This document shows positions 49,629 to 58,292 of a DNA stretch of 64,000 nucleotides, one piece after another (the stretch's first letter is position 1; the number at the start of each line of letters is the position of its first letter). The notes beneath the pieces were generated by a model. The model was not told the DNA's origin and searched no databases. It worked only from the letters and a program-made list of their open reading frames with translations. The position numbers and the translations under genes are program-made. This DNA is from PFJX01 sp964466195 (GTDB lineage: Bacteria; Pseudomonadota; Gammaproteobacteria; Burkholderiales; Thiobacillaceae). The stretch covers positions 91,454-155,453 of the forward strand of contig CAYXMQ010000008.1 of assembly GCA_964466195.1 (NCBI GenBank), given 5' to 3'.

Positions 49629-51482
49629 ATGCAGTCACGCAAGGACGCCGCACCCCTCGCCCACGATACCTCTCCACCGGCGGAGCCAGTCGACTACTGG
49701 CAGGCGCTGGCGCGGGCGCAGAACGCCGAACAACTCTGCCAGGCCTGGCTGCCGATCCTGTGCGGGATGGTCCAGCGCACCCGCAGCGGCCTGTTGCTGC
49801 TGCAAGACTCGGGCGGCCGTTTTGCCCCGGCGGCGTTGTGGCCGGAGGCGGCCGATCTTTCCTATCTCCGCGGCGTGGCCGAGGAGTCCCTGAATACCCG
49901 CCAGGGCGTGGTGAACCGGGGGGAGGACGGGCAGGTTCAATTCGCCTATCCGCTGCTGCAGGGTGACGAATTGTTCGGGGTGGTGATCCTGGAACTGCAT
50001 GCCGCCGACGAGATGGCGCTTACCCATGCCCGGCGCCTCATGCACTGGGGTGCGGGCTGGCTGATCGACCTGTTCAGTCGGCGTGCGCTGCTGGAGCAGG
50101 GCGCGCGTCTGGAGCGCTCGGCCTATCTGCTCGACCTGGCGCTGGCGGCGCTTTCCGAGGCCGATTTCGGCAAGTCCAGTCTGGCCGTGGTAAATCGCCT
50201 GGCGCAGCGCTTCGACTGTCAACAGGTGTTGTTCGGCCTGGAGAAGGGCAAGAGCGTACAGGTGAAAACGGTGTCGCACTCCGCCTGGTTCGAGGAAAAG
50301 GCCAATCTGCTCAATCTGGCCGCGCAGGCGATGAACGAGGCGTTCGATCAGCGTTCCCGCGTCGTGGTGCCGGAGCCGGAAAGCGGCGCCAGCCTGATCA
50401 CCGCCGCCTGCCGGCGTTATCTGGAAGAGAGCGGCAGCCATGCGCTGTGCGCCCTGCCGCTGGAGGCCGGCAACCGGGTGGTGGGGGTGTGGCTGCTGGA
50501 GCGGGACGAACCCTACTCGGACGAAGAACTGGACGTGCTCGACGCGTTGACCCTGACCCTGGGCCCCATCCTGGAACTCAAGCTGAATAGCGAAGAATCG
50601 CTGTTCAAGCATGCGCGCCGTTCCTGGCGCCACTTTCTGCGCAAGCTCACCGACAGCTCGCGCCCCGGCTTCAAGTTGCTGGCCATCGTCGTGGCGCTGA
50701 TTCTGGCCGTCCTGGCGCTCTACCAGACCGAACACCGGGTCGCTTCGCAGGCGGTGGTGGAGGGCGCCACCCAGCGCGTCGCCGTGGCGCCGTTCCAGGG
50801 TTATATCCAGAGCGCGCCGGTGCGGGCGGGCGACGTGGTGCGCGCCGGCCAGGTGCTGGCCACTTTGGAAGACAAGGATCTGCGCCTGGAGAAAGTGCGT
50901 TGGGAAGCGGAACTGGAAGTGGCGCTGCGCAAGGAACAAGAAGCGATGGCCAAAGGCGACCGGGTGGAATTGCGTCTGGCCTCCGCGCAGGCCAACCAGG
51001 CGCGCGCCCAGCTTGATCTGGCGCGGGAAAAACTGGCGCGGGTGCAGGTGGTGGCGCCCTTTGACGGCTTGGTGGTGCGCGGCGACCTGTCGCAGCAACT
51101 CGGTTCGCCGGTGGAGCAGGGCAAGGTGCTGTTCGAACTGGCGCCGCTGGAAGCCTGGCGGGTCATCCTGAAGGTGGACGAGCGCGATATCGCCGATGTG
51201 CGCGCGGGAATGCCAGGCGAATTGATGTTGACCAGCCTGCCGGGCCAGTCCTACCCGTTCCGGGTGAAGAAGGTGACGCCGGTGGCCACCGCCGAGGAAG
51301 GCCGCAACTACTTCCGCGTCGAAGCCGGACTCGTGCTGAAGCCGGGCGCCCTCCTGCCCAAGCTGCGTCCCAACATGGAAGGCGTGGGCAAGATGGATGC
51401 CGGCCAACAGAGCCTGTTGTGGATCTGGACGCACCGCCTCTCAGACTGGCTGCGCCTGACCCTGTGGCAGTGGATGCCATGA
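49629..51482 (+). CDS. GAF-domain HlyD-type membrane adaptor
   Basis: This 617-residue protein is first in a four-gene operon. The cytoplasmic N-terminal half has two GAF-like domains (~30–150 and ~165–320; for example HALCALPLEAGNRVVGVWLL). One membrane span follows (~348–366, LLAIVVALILAVLALY). The periplasmic half is an HlyD/RND-adaptor domain: lipoyl halves QGYIQSAPVRAGDVVRAGQV and RVQVVAPFDGLVVRGDLSQQ, a helical hairpin between them, then a beta-barrel (VILKVDERDIADVRAGMPGE). It would link a cytoplasmic signal or partner to the periplasm. It is annotated elsewhere as an efflux adaptor, but no RND or ABC pump is nearby, so I infer a structural role in giant-protein export. Confidence 0.82.
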   Translation: MQSRKDAAPLAHDTSPPAEPVDYWQALARAQNAEQLCQAWLPILCGMVQRTRSGLLLLQDSGGRFAPAALWPEAADLSYLRGVAEESLNTRQGVVNRGEDGQVQFAYPLLQGDELFGVVILELHAADEMALTHARRLMHWGAGWLIDLFSRRALLEQGARLERSAYLLDLALAALSEADFGKSSLAVVNRLAQRFDCQQVLFGLEKGKSVQVKTVSHSAWFEEKANLLNLAAQAMNEAFDQRSRVVVPEPESGASLITAACRRYLEESGSHALCALPLEAGNRVVGVWLLERDEPYSDEELDVLDALTLTLGPILELKLNSEESLFKHARRSWRHFLRKLTDSSRPGFKLLAIVVALILAVLALYQTEHRVASQAVVEGATQRVAVAPFQGYIQSAPVRAGDVVRAGQVLATLEDKDLRLEKVRWEAELEVALRKEQEAMAKGDRVELRLASAQANQARAQLDLAREKLARVQVVAPFDGLVVRGDLSQQLGSPVEQGKVLFELAPLEAWRVILKVDERDIADVRAGMPGELMLTSLPGQSYPFRVKKVTPVATAEEGRNYFRVEAGLVLKPGALLPKLRPNMEGVGKMDAGQQSLLWIWTHRLSDWLRLTLWQWMP

Positions 51483-51506
51483 GGGTGTTGCGATGAGGTT
51501 ATCGCG

Positions 51507-53654
51507 ATGAGCGAGGCGCTGCTTTCGACCAACTGGTATCGCGTCGCCGGCCTGAAGCCGCGTCTGCGCGGCCATATCCGCATCCACCGCCACGCCTACC
51601 GGGGCGAAATCTGGTACGTCGTGGAAGACCGGGTGGCGGGCAAATATCATCGCTTCAACCCGGCTTCTTATCGGGTGATCAGCCTGATGGACGGCAGGCG
51701 CGACCTGAACCAGGTGTGGACGCGCCTGACCGCCGAACTGGTGGAGGACACGCCGGACCAGGAAGAGGTGATCCGCCTGCTCGGGCAAATGCATGGCGCC
51801 GACCTGATCCAGTGCGATGTCACCCCGGATGTGGCGGAACTGTTCGAGCGGCGCGGCAAACAGGAACGCAAGAAGCGGCTGAGCCGCTACATCAATCCGA
51901 TGTCGCTGCGTTTCCCGCTGCTCGACCCGGATCGTTTCCTGCAATGGGCCAACCGTTGGCCGCATTTGTACAAGGGCGGCTTCGGGCTGTTGATCTGGCT
52001 GGCGGTGGTGCTGCCGGCGCTGTTCCTCGCTCCGATGCACTGGCCGGATCTCACCGAGAACTTCTCGGAACAATTGCTGGCGATGGACAACCTGTTGCTG
52101 ATGGCCGTGGTTTTTCCCTTGCTCAAGGCGATGCATGAACTGGGGCATGGCCTCGCCGCCAAGTCGCGTGGCGGCGAAGTGCATGAAATGGGCATCATGC
52201 TGCTGGTGTTCTTTCCAATTCCCTATGTGGAAGCCTCCAGTTCCTCCGCCTTCGTGAAGAAGGCCGACCGCATGCTGGTCGGCGCGGCCGGCATGCTCAC
52301 GGAACTGTTCATCGCCGCCCTGGCGTTCTTTCTCTGGCTGGCGCTGGAGCCGGGTCTGGCGCGTTCGTTGGCCTACAACACCGTCGTCCTGGCCAGCATC
52401 TCCACTCTGCTGTTCAATGGCAACCCGCTGCTGCGCTACGACGGCTATTACATCTTCGCCGACTGGCTGGAGATTCCCAATCTGGGCAGCCGTTCCACCC
52501 AATACTGGCAATACCTGGCCGAGCGCCATCTGTTCGCCGTGCCCAACAGCGAGCCGCCACCGGCGACGCCGGGCGAACGCCGTTGGTTCATCGCCTATGC
52601 GCCGTTGGCTTTCGCCTATCGCATGTTCGTGCTGTTCGGCATTGCGCTGTTCGTGGCGCAGCAATATTTCATCATCGGCGTGCTGCTGGCGATCTGGGGC
52701 CTGGTCGCCAGCCTCGGAATGCCGCTGTTCAAGATCATCCGCGCGCTGCGGACGGAACCGCGCTTCGCGTCGCGCGGGCTGCGTATCCGTTCCGTGCTGG
52801 GGGGCATTTTTCTGGCGCTCTACCTGCTCCTGTTCGTACTGCCGATGCCTTACCACACCCATGCTGATGGCGTGCTGCGCCTGCCGGAACAGGCGATCCT
52901 GCGCGCCGAGGCGGCCGGCTTCGTGACGCGCGCTCTGGCCCGCCCCGGCGACCCGCTGCGCCTCGGCAGCCCGGTGCTGGAAAGCGTCAACCCGGAGCTT
53001 GCCTCCGAGCTGACGGTGCAGCTCGCCAAGCTGGAGGAGGTGCGGGCTCGCTACGACGCCGCCTGGGGGGTGAGGCCGGCAGAAGCCGCGCAGCGGGAAG
53101 AGGAAATGCGGCGTGAACAGGCCTCGGTCGATCGCCTGCGCGAGCGCATGGCCCACCTTACCTTGCGTGCCGGCGCTTCCGGCCGATTGTTGCTGGCGCA
53201 TCCGGATGATCTGCCCGGACGCTTCCTGGAGAAGGGCGAGGTCGTCGGCTATGTGGTGGGCAGTTATGTGCCGCTGGTGCGGGTGGTGGTGGGGCAGGAG
53301 GATGTCGATCAGGTCCGTTTGGCGACCCGTGATGTGGCGGTGAAACTGCCGCAAAACGTCGCTGCCACTTGGTCCGCCCGCCTGCTGCGCGAGGTCCCCG
53401 CCGCCGGCCGCGAACTGCCCAGCGCGGCCCTCGGCCAGAGCGGCGGCGGCGATATCGTGCTCGACCCCAAGGACGAGGAAGGCACCACGACCCTGCAATC
53501 GGTGTTCGAGTTCGAACTTTCCCTGGCGGAAGCCGCGCCGGCGCGCTTTCTCGGCAGCCGTGTGCATGTCCGCTTCGAGCATCCGGCCACCCCTCTCGGT
53601 GTGCGCGCCTGGCGTGGCGTGCGCCGGTTGTTCCTGTCGCAGTTCCATGTGTAA
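51507..53654 (+). CDS. PqqD-like/M50 metalloprotease/HlyD fusion membrane protein
   Basis: In this 715-residue inner-membrane protein, residues ~10–110 resemble PqqD-type peptide-binding domains (WYVVEDRVAGKYHRFNPASY). The M50 intramembrane protease core has HELGH at 210–214 and NGNPLLRYDGYY at 304–315, supplying His210, Glu211, His214 and Asp312. Several spans follow to ~residue 450. A C-terminal HlyD-like periplasmic part (GVLRLPEQAILRAEAAGFVT, coiled coil ~507–550, then ASGRLLLAHPDDLPG) completes it. It begins 24 bases after the GAF–HlyD gene. M50 proteases cut peptides within the membrane; here cleavage or holding of the LEPR-XLL N-terminus is my inference. Confidence 0.85.
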   Translation: MSEALLSTNWYRVAGLKPRLRGHIRIHRHAYRGEIWYVVEDRVAGKYHRFNPASYRVISLMDGRRDLNQVWTRLTAELVEDTPDQEEVIRLLGQMHGADLIQCDVTPDVAELFERRGKQERKKRLSRYINPMSLRFPLLDPDRFLQWANRWPHLYKGGFGLLIWLAVVLPALFLAPMHWPDLTENFSEQLLAMDNLLLMAVVFPLLKAMHELGHGLAAKSRGGEVHEMGIMLLVFFPIPYVEASSSSAFVKKADRMLVGAAGMLTELFIAALAFFLWLALEPGLARSLAYNTVVLASISTLLFNGNPLLRYDGYYIFADWLEIPNLGSRSTQYWQYLAERHLFAVPNSEPPPATPGERRWFIAYAPLAFAYRMFVLFGIALFVAQQYFIIGVLLAIWGLVASLGMPLFKIIRALRTEPRFASRGLRIRSVLGGIFLALYLLLFVLPMPYHTHADGVLRLPEQAILRAEAAGFVTRALARPGDPLRLGSPVLESVNPELASELTVQLAKLEEVRARYDAAWGVRPAEAAQREEEMRREQASVDRLRERMAHLTLRAGASGRLLLAHPDDLPGRFLEKGEVVGYVVGSYVPLVRVVVGQEDVDQVRLATRDVAVKLPQNVAATWSARLLREVPAAGRELPSAALGQSGGGDIVLDPKDEEGTTTLQSVFEFELSLAEAAPARFLGSRVHVRFEHPATPLGVRAWRGVRRLFLSQFHV

Positions 53655-53708
53655 TCGCGCGCTTTCGGCGGAGGCGCGCCGCCCCCTTTTGCACAGGGGG
53701 CGCTGCTG

Positions 53709-55673
53709 ATGCCGCTCTCCGATGCCGAACTCTCTCTGGGGGTCTACCCCGAGCGGACCGATCGCAACGAGAACGCATTCGATCGCTGGACCCGTGGCAC
53801 CGTGGGCGGCGCGCTGCTGCGCCTGCGGCCGTTCCGTGCGCGTCTGGCGGCCCTGGCGAAAGCGGCCGGCGCAGAGGCGGAGACGGTGGCGCAGATGGAG
53901 GATACCGAGCTGGCCATCCAGACGCGGCTCTATTCACGCCAGGCGATGCTGGGCGGCAATCTCGCTCCGGCGCTGGCGTGCGTGCGCGAGGCCGCGGCGC
54001 GCAGCTTGGCGATGCGGCCGTTCGACAGCCAGTTGATGGGTGCGGCGGCGCTGATGGCCGGCAAGCTCGCGGAAATGCAGACCGGCGAGGGCAAGACCCT
54101 CACCGCCGCGCTGGCCGCCAGCGTGGCCGCCGCCTCCGGTGTGCCGGTGCATGTGGTGACGGTGAACGACTACCTGGCAAGCCGCGATGCCAAGGAGATG
54201 GCACCGCTGTTCGGATTCCTCGGCCTTTCGGTGGGCGCCATCATCACCGGCATGAGCCTGGAGGCGCGGCGCGCCGCTTATGCCTGCGACATCACCTACT
54301 GCACCAACAAGGAACTGGTGTTCGACTACCTGAAGGACCGCGTCGCCGCCGGCGGCCGCGCCAGCCGAGCGCAGATCAGCGTGCGCGCCCTGCTGGGAGT
54401 GGAAAATCAGACCGGCATGCTGCTGCGCGGCCTGCATTTCGCCATCGTCGACGAGGCCGACAGCATCATGATCGATGAGGCGCGCACCCCCCTGATCCTG
54501 GCCGAGAAGGGGCCCACCAGCGGCGACCCGAAGATGTACCAGCAGGCCCTGGCCCTGGCGCGCGAGCTCAGCGAGGGTGAGCACTACACGCTGTCGCTGG
54601 CGCGGCGCGAACTGCACCTGACCGAAGTCGGCAAGGCGACGCTGTACCGGCGCGCCCGTGAACTCGGAGGCACCTGGCTTTCCGGGAAGGCGCGCGAACA
54701 ACTGGTTTCCCAGGCGTTACGCGCGCTGCGGCTGTTCCATCGCGACCAGCACTACCTGGTCACCCGGGATCGCAGGGTGCAGATCATCGATGAGTACACC
54801 GGCCGCGTGCTGGAAGGCCGTACCTGGGAGCAGGGCCTGCATCAACTCATCGAGGCCAAGGAAAACTGCATGTTGTCCGAGCACAACCGCACGCTGGCGC
54901 GCATCACCTTCCAGCGCTTCTTCCGTCGTTACCTGCGTTTGTCCGGCATGACCGGCACGGCCAGGGAGGTGGCCAGCGAACTGCACGCCGTCTACGGGCT
55001 GGAAGTGGTCGCCATTCCCAGCAACCGGCCCTGTATCCGCCTCCGCGAACCCGATATCTTCTGTTTCGACGCGGCCGCCAAATGGCAGGCGGTAGCGGAA
55101 GCAGCCGCTCGCCTGCGCGAACGCAACGTGCCGGTGCTGATCGGCACCCGTTCGCTGGAAGCCTCGGAACACCTCTCTGCCGTGCTGAAGCAGATGGCCT
55201 TGCCGCACCGCGTGCTCAACGCCCGCCAAGATGCCGAGGAGGCCGAGATCGTCGCCGAGGCCGGACTGCCCGGCATGATCACCGTGGCCACCAACATGGC
55301 CGGCCGCGGCACCGACATCCGACTCGGCTGCGGCGTCGCCGACGCCGGCGGCCTGCATGTCATCCTCACCGAATTCCACGACTCCCCGCGTGTGGACCGC
55401 CAGCTGATCGGCCGCTGCGCGCGCCAGGGCGACCCCGGCTGTGCGCTTGCCATCGTCGCCTTCGACGATGCGCTCTACCGCGAGCACGGCGGCTGGCTTT
55501 ATCACCTGCTTACACGACTGCGCGGCCATGCCACGCCGCGATGGTTGCACACCCTGTTGCGGCGGCGCTGCCAACGCGCCGCCGAATGTATCCACAGTCG
55601 CGAGCGCCGCGATACCCTTAAGCAGGATCGCGACCTCGACACCCTGCTTGCCTTTGCTGGAAACCAGATATGA
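53709..55673 (+). CDS. Shortened SecA-like motor ATPase
   Basis: This 654-residue paralogue of SecA is much shorter than the housekeeping ATPase (~900). Nucleotide-binding domain 1 has Walker A QTGEGKTLT (~124–132) and VTVNDYLASRDA; DEAD motif IVDEADSIMIDEARTPLI is at 246 on. The second motor domain has GLHQLIEAKE, LSGMTGTA (411–418), VATNMAGRGTDIRLG (526–540) and arginine fingers in DRQLIGRCARQGDPG (563–577). Only ~77 residues follow, so the wing, C-terminal linker and zinc/SecB site are absent. It sits 54 bases after the M50 gene and overlaps the next by four. It most likely powers export through a specialised route; use of SecYEG is unproven. Confidence 0.88.
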   Translation: MPLSDAELSLGVYPERTDRNENAFDRWTRGTVGGALLRLRPFRARLAALAKAAGAEAETVAQMEDTELAIQTRLYSRQAMLGGNLAPALACVREAAARSLAMRPFDSQLMGAAALMAGKLAEMQTGEGKTLTAALAASVAAASGVPVHVVTVNDYLASRDAKEMAPLFGFLGLSVGAIITGMSLEARRAAYACDITYCTNKELVFDYLKDRVAAGGRASRAQISVRALLGVENQTGMLLRGLHFAIVDEADSIMIDEARTPLILAEKGPTSGDPKMYQQALALARELSEGEHYTLSLARRELHLTEVGKATLYRRARELGGTWLSGKAREQLVSQALRALRLFHRDQHYLVTRDRRVQIIDEYTGRVLEGRTWEQGLHQLIEAKENCMLSEHNRTLARITFQRFFRRYLRLSGMTGTAREVASELHAVYGLEVVAIPSNRPCIRLREPDIFCFDAAAKWQAVAEAAARLRERNVPVLIGTRSLEASEHLSAVLKQMALPHRVLNARQDAEEAEIVAEAGLPGMITVATNMAGRGTDIRLGCGVADAGGLHVILTEFHDSPRVDRQLIGRCARQGDPGCALAIVAFDDALYREHGGWLYHLLTRLRGHATPRWLHTLLRRRCQRAAECIHSRERRDTLKQDRDLDTLLAFAGNQI

Positions 55674-56476
55674 ACAAGACTCTCCATGCCCTCTGCCTGT
55701 GCCTTGCCATGCCTGTCCATGCCGCCGACACGGCTTACGCCTGCCTGATCGAGCCCTATCAGAAGATCGAACTGCGCAGCCCGGTGGAAGCGTTGATTGC
55801 ACATGTCCGCGTCGACCGCGGCGCCACCGTGAAGAAAGGCCAGGTGCTGGTGGAGCTGGACACCGGAGTCGAGGAAGCCGCGCTGGCCGCGGCCAAATAC
55901 AAGGCCGTGATGGAAGGCCAGATACGCTCCGCTGAAACCCGGGTCGGTTACACGCGTGACAAGCTGAAACGGCGGGAAGAACTCAACCGGATGAATTTCA
56001 TTTCCGTCCAGGAACGCGACGACGCGTTCAGCGAAGTGCGCCTGGCCGAGGCTGAACTGTTGGACGCCAAGGACAACCGCGAGCTCGCCGCCCTGGAGCA
56101 CAAGCGCCTGATGGCGCTTGTGGAGCAACGCCGGCTCTATAGTCCCTTCCATGGGGTGGTCACCGAACGCCTGCAACACCCCGGCGAACTCGCGCAGACC
56201 GGAGAGGGCGCCCGTCCCATTCTGAAGCTTGCACAGACCCACCCGCTGCGGGTTGAAGTCATCCTCCCGGTTGCCCTCTACGGCAGCGTCCGCAATGGCG
56301 CCCGTGCCCAGGTGGTGGCCGAGCCGCCGCTCAAAGGGACTTACCAGGCGACGGTGCGCATCGTCGACAAGGTGGTGGATTCCGCCAGCGGCACTTTCGG
56401 CGTCCGCCTCGATCTTCCCAACCCCAAGGGCGATATCCCTGCCGGCGTGAAATGCCGGGTGACGTTTGCCAAGTAG
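55670..56476 (+). CDS. Periplasmic HlyD-like adaptor
   Basis: This 268-residue protein has a Sec signal (MNKTLHALCLCLAMPVHAA). The mature part has the two lipoyl halves (ELRSPVEALIAHVRVDRGAT and LYSPFHGVVTERLQHPGELA) around a helical hairpin, then a beta-barrel (PLRVEVILPVALYGSVRNGA), and stops soon after (AGVKCRVTFAK). It is like an RND adaptor without a lipid anchor or membrane-proximal domain. Its ATG overlaps the SecA-like stop (ATGA), so it belongs to the same operon. It may extend the two inner-membrane HlyD proteins across the periplasm; no outer-membrane channel gene is present. Confidence 0.85.
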   Translation: MNKTLHALCLCLAMPVHAADTAYACLIEPYQKIELRSPVEALIAHVRVDRGATVKKGQVLVELDTGVEEAALAAAKYKAVMEGQIRSAETRVGYTRDKLKRREELNRMNFISVQERDDAFSEVRLAEAELLDAKDNRELAALEHKRLMALVEQRRLYSPFHGVVTERLQHPGELAQTGEGARPILKLAQTHPLRVEVILPVALYGSVRNGARAQVVAEPPLKGTYQATVRIVDKVVDSASGTFGVRLDLPNPKGDIPAGVKCRVTFAK

Positions 56477-56646
56477 CCGCGGGACAACGATTCGTCGGCG
56501 AGATCATATAGGCCAGGGATGAAACACCCCGTGCCGGATTTTTCGTCTGGCAGATCGCGCAGGTGTAAAAATCGGGAGATAGAAACCTTCCTGATGAAGG
56601 CTAGAATCCTTGGAGTCCTTTGGAGGCCGCGTATTTGCAGGTGTTC

Positions 56647-56736
56647 TGGCGGAGAGAGTGGGATTCGAACCCACGGTACGGAAAACCGTACACCGGATTT
56701 CGAATCCGGCGCTTTCGACCACTCAGCCATCTCTCC
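56647..56736 (-). tRNA. tRNA-Ser(CGA)
   Basis: Minus-strand class II tRNA. Acceptor GGAGAGA pairs with TCTCTCC followed by G and an encoded CCA. The anticodon stem CCGGA/TCCGG carries loop TTCGAAA, giving anticodon CGA for UCG codons. The long variable arm (TACGGTTTTCCGTA) identifies serine. The T-arm is GTGGGTTCGAATCCCAC. Confidence 0.97.
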
Positions 56737-56861
56737 GCGGTTGCTACAGCAATGCGCAACGCGTCGTTACGCGTCCGCCTGGATCGGCGTTTGCTGCCTT
56801 GCATTTCCTGTCAAGACTGGTCTTGGCCAGGAAAGGGCGGCATTCTAACTGCATTCCTACT

Positions 56862-58268
56862 ATGCCGGCACTAGAAAAGATGACTCGGTTGGAGCGAATT
56901 TGGCGGGCGGTGATGGTCTTGCCTGGGTTGCTGGCGATGGCCTTGTTGGTGGGCTGCGCCCCGGATCCGGTGCCGCCGCCGGATAAGAGCGGCGAGTTGG
57001 TGGTGGCGACGCGCAACAGCCCGACGACTTATTTCATCGATGCCGACGGCAAGCCTTCCGGGTTTGAGTATGACCTGGTGAGCCGTTTTGCCGCGTCGCA
57101 GGGCTGGAAAGTGCGCTTTGTCGTGGCGGACACCCTAGACGCACTGCTGGAAACCGTTGCCAAAGGGCAGGCGCATATTGTCGCGGCGGGTCTGACCGCG
57201 AGCGACGAGCGACGGCGAACGCTGCGCTTCGGCCCGACTTATGGCCAGGTCAAGGAATGGGTGATTTGCAGCGCCAACGTCAAGTTGCCGAGCCGCATCG
57301 AGGACTTGCCGGGATTGCGCGTGGAAGTGGTGGCTGGAAGCAGCCATGCGCAACACTTGAAGGCGTATCAGCGGCAGCTGCAGCAGTTGGAATGGGTCGA
57401 GATGAATGTGCCCAGTTCGGAAGAGCTGTTGGAGCGCGTCGATATCGGCCTGGCGGATTGCACCGTGAGCGATTCCGATAGTCTAGATGTGGCGCGCAAC
57501 TTTCATCCCGCGTTGCGCGAAGCGTTTGTGCTGGCCAGTGCGCAGCCGCAGGCCTGGGTGGTTGGACGCGGCATGAGTTCGGCGTTTTCGCGCCGCTTGG
57601 CGTCGTTCTTCAAGAGCATGGAGAAGGATCGTGCGATCGCGGGGTTGCGCGAGCGCTATTTCGGCCATGTCACTCGCCTCAATGAAGCCGATGTGCGCGG
57701 CATTCTGGAAAAGCGCGGCAGTTTGCTGACTCGACTCAAGGCGTACTTCCATGCCGCGCAGAGCGAAACCGGGCTGGACTGGCGTTTGCTGGCGGCGGTG
57801 GCGTATCAGGAGTCGCAGTGGGACGAGCATGCCGTGTCTTTTACCGGCGTGCGCGGCTTGATGATGTTGACCGAGCAGACCGCCGACCATCTCGGCGTCA
57901 AGAATCGGCTCGATCCGCGCGAGAGCATCCTGGGCGGGGCGCGCTACATCGTCATGCTGCGGGATGGGTTGCCACAGGATATTCCTGAGCCGGACCGTAC
58001 CTGGATGGCCTTGGCGGCTTACAACATCGGCAGCGGCCATTTGCACGACGCGCGCCGGTTGGCCCGCAGCTTGGGCAAGAATCCGGATAGCTGGGCGGAC
58101 ATGAAAGCGGTGCTGCCGATGCTGTCCAAGCGCAAACATGTCGAAAAACTGAACTACGGTTATGCGCGCGGCGGCGAGGCGAAGGCGATGACGGAGAACG
58201 TGCGGATCTACTTCGACATCCTGGCCAAGTACGAAGAACCGTATCGCGAATTCTTTAAGCTGGATTGA
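56862..58268 (+). CDS. mltF: Membrane-bound lytic murein transglycosylase F
   Basis: This 468-residue lipoprotein has a signal and lipobox (GLLAMALLVGC, Cys acylated). The N-terminal solute-binding-type (SBP_bac_3) domain (SGELVVATRNSPTTYFIDAD, GFEYDLVSRFAASQGW) is followed by a C-terminal SLT domain with catalytic Glu in AAVAYQESQWDEHAVS and GVRGLMMLTEQTA. It cleaves the glycan strand with anhydro-muropeptide formation at the outer membrane. The ATG at 56862 is chosen over a longer frame through the tRNA; ATG 56880 is also possible. It lies next to the tRNA and converges on trhP. Confidence 0.93.
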   Translation: MPALEKMTRLERIWRAVMVLPGLLAMALLVGCAPDPVPPPDKSGELVVATRNSPTTYFIDADGKPSGFEYDLVSRFAASQGWKVRFVVADTLDALLETVAKGQAHIVAAGLTASDERRRTLRFGPTYGQVKEWVICSANVKLPSRIEDLPGLRVEVVAGSSHAQHLKAYQRQLQQLEWVEMNVPSSEELLERVDIGLADCTVSDSDSLDVARNFHPALREAFVLASAQPQAWVVGRGMSSAFSRRLASFFKSMEKDRAIAGLRERYFGHVTRLNEADVRGILEKRGSLLTRLKAYFHAAQSETGLDWRLLAAVAYQESQWDEHAVSFTGVRGLMMLTEQTADHLGVKNRLDPRESILGGARYIVMLRDGLPQDIPEPDRTWMALAAYNIGSGHLHDARRLARSLGKNPDSWADMKAVLPMLSKRKHVEKLNYGYARGGEAKAMTENVRIYFDILAKYEEPYREFFKLD

Positions 58269-58292
58269 TCGGTCGGGCGAGCGGTCAGTCGT

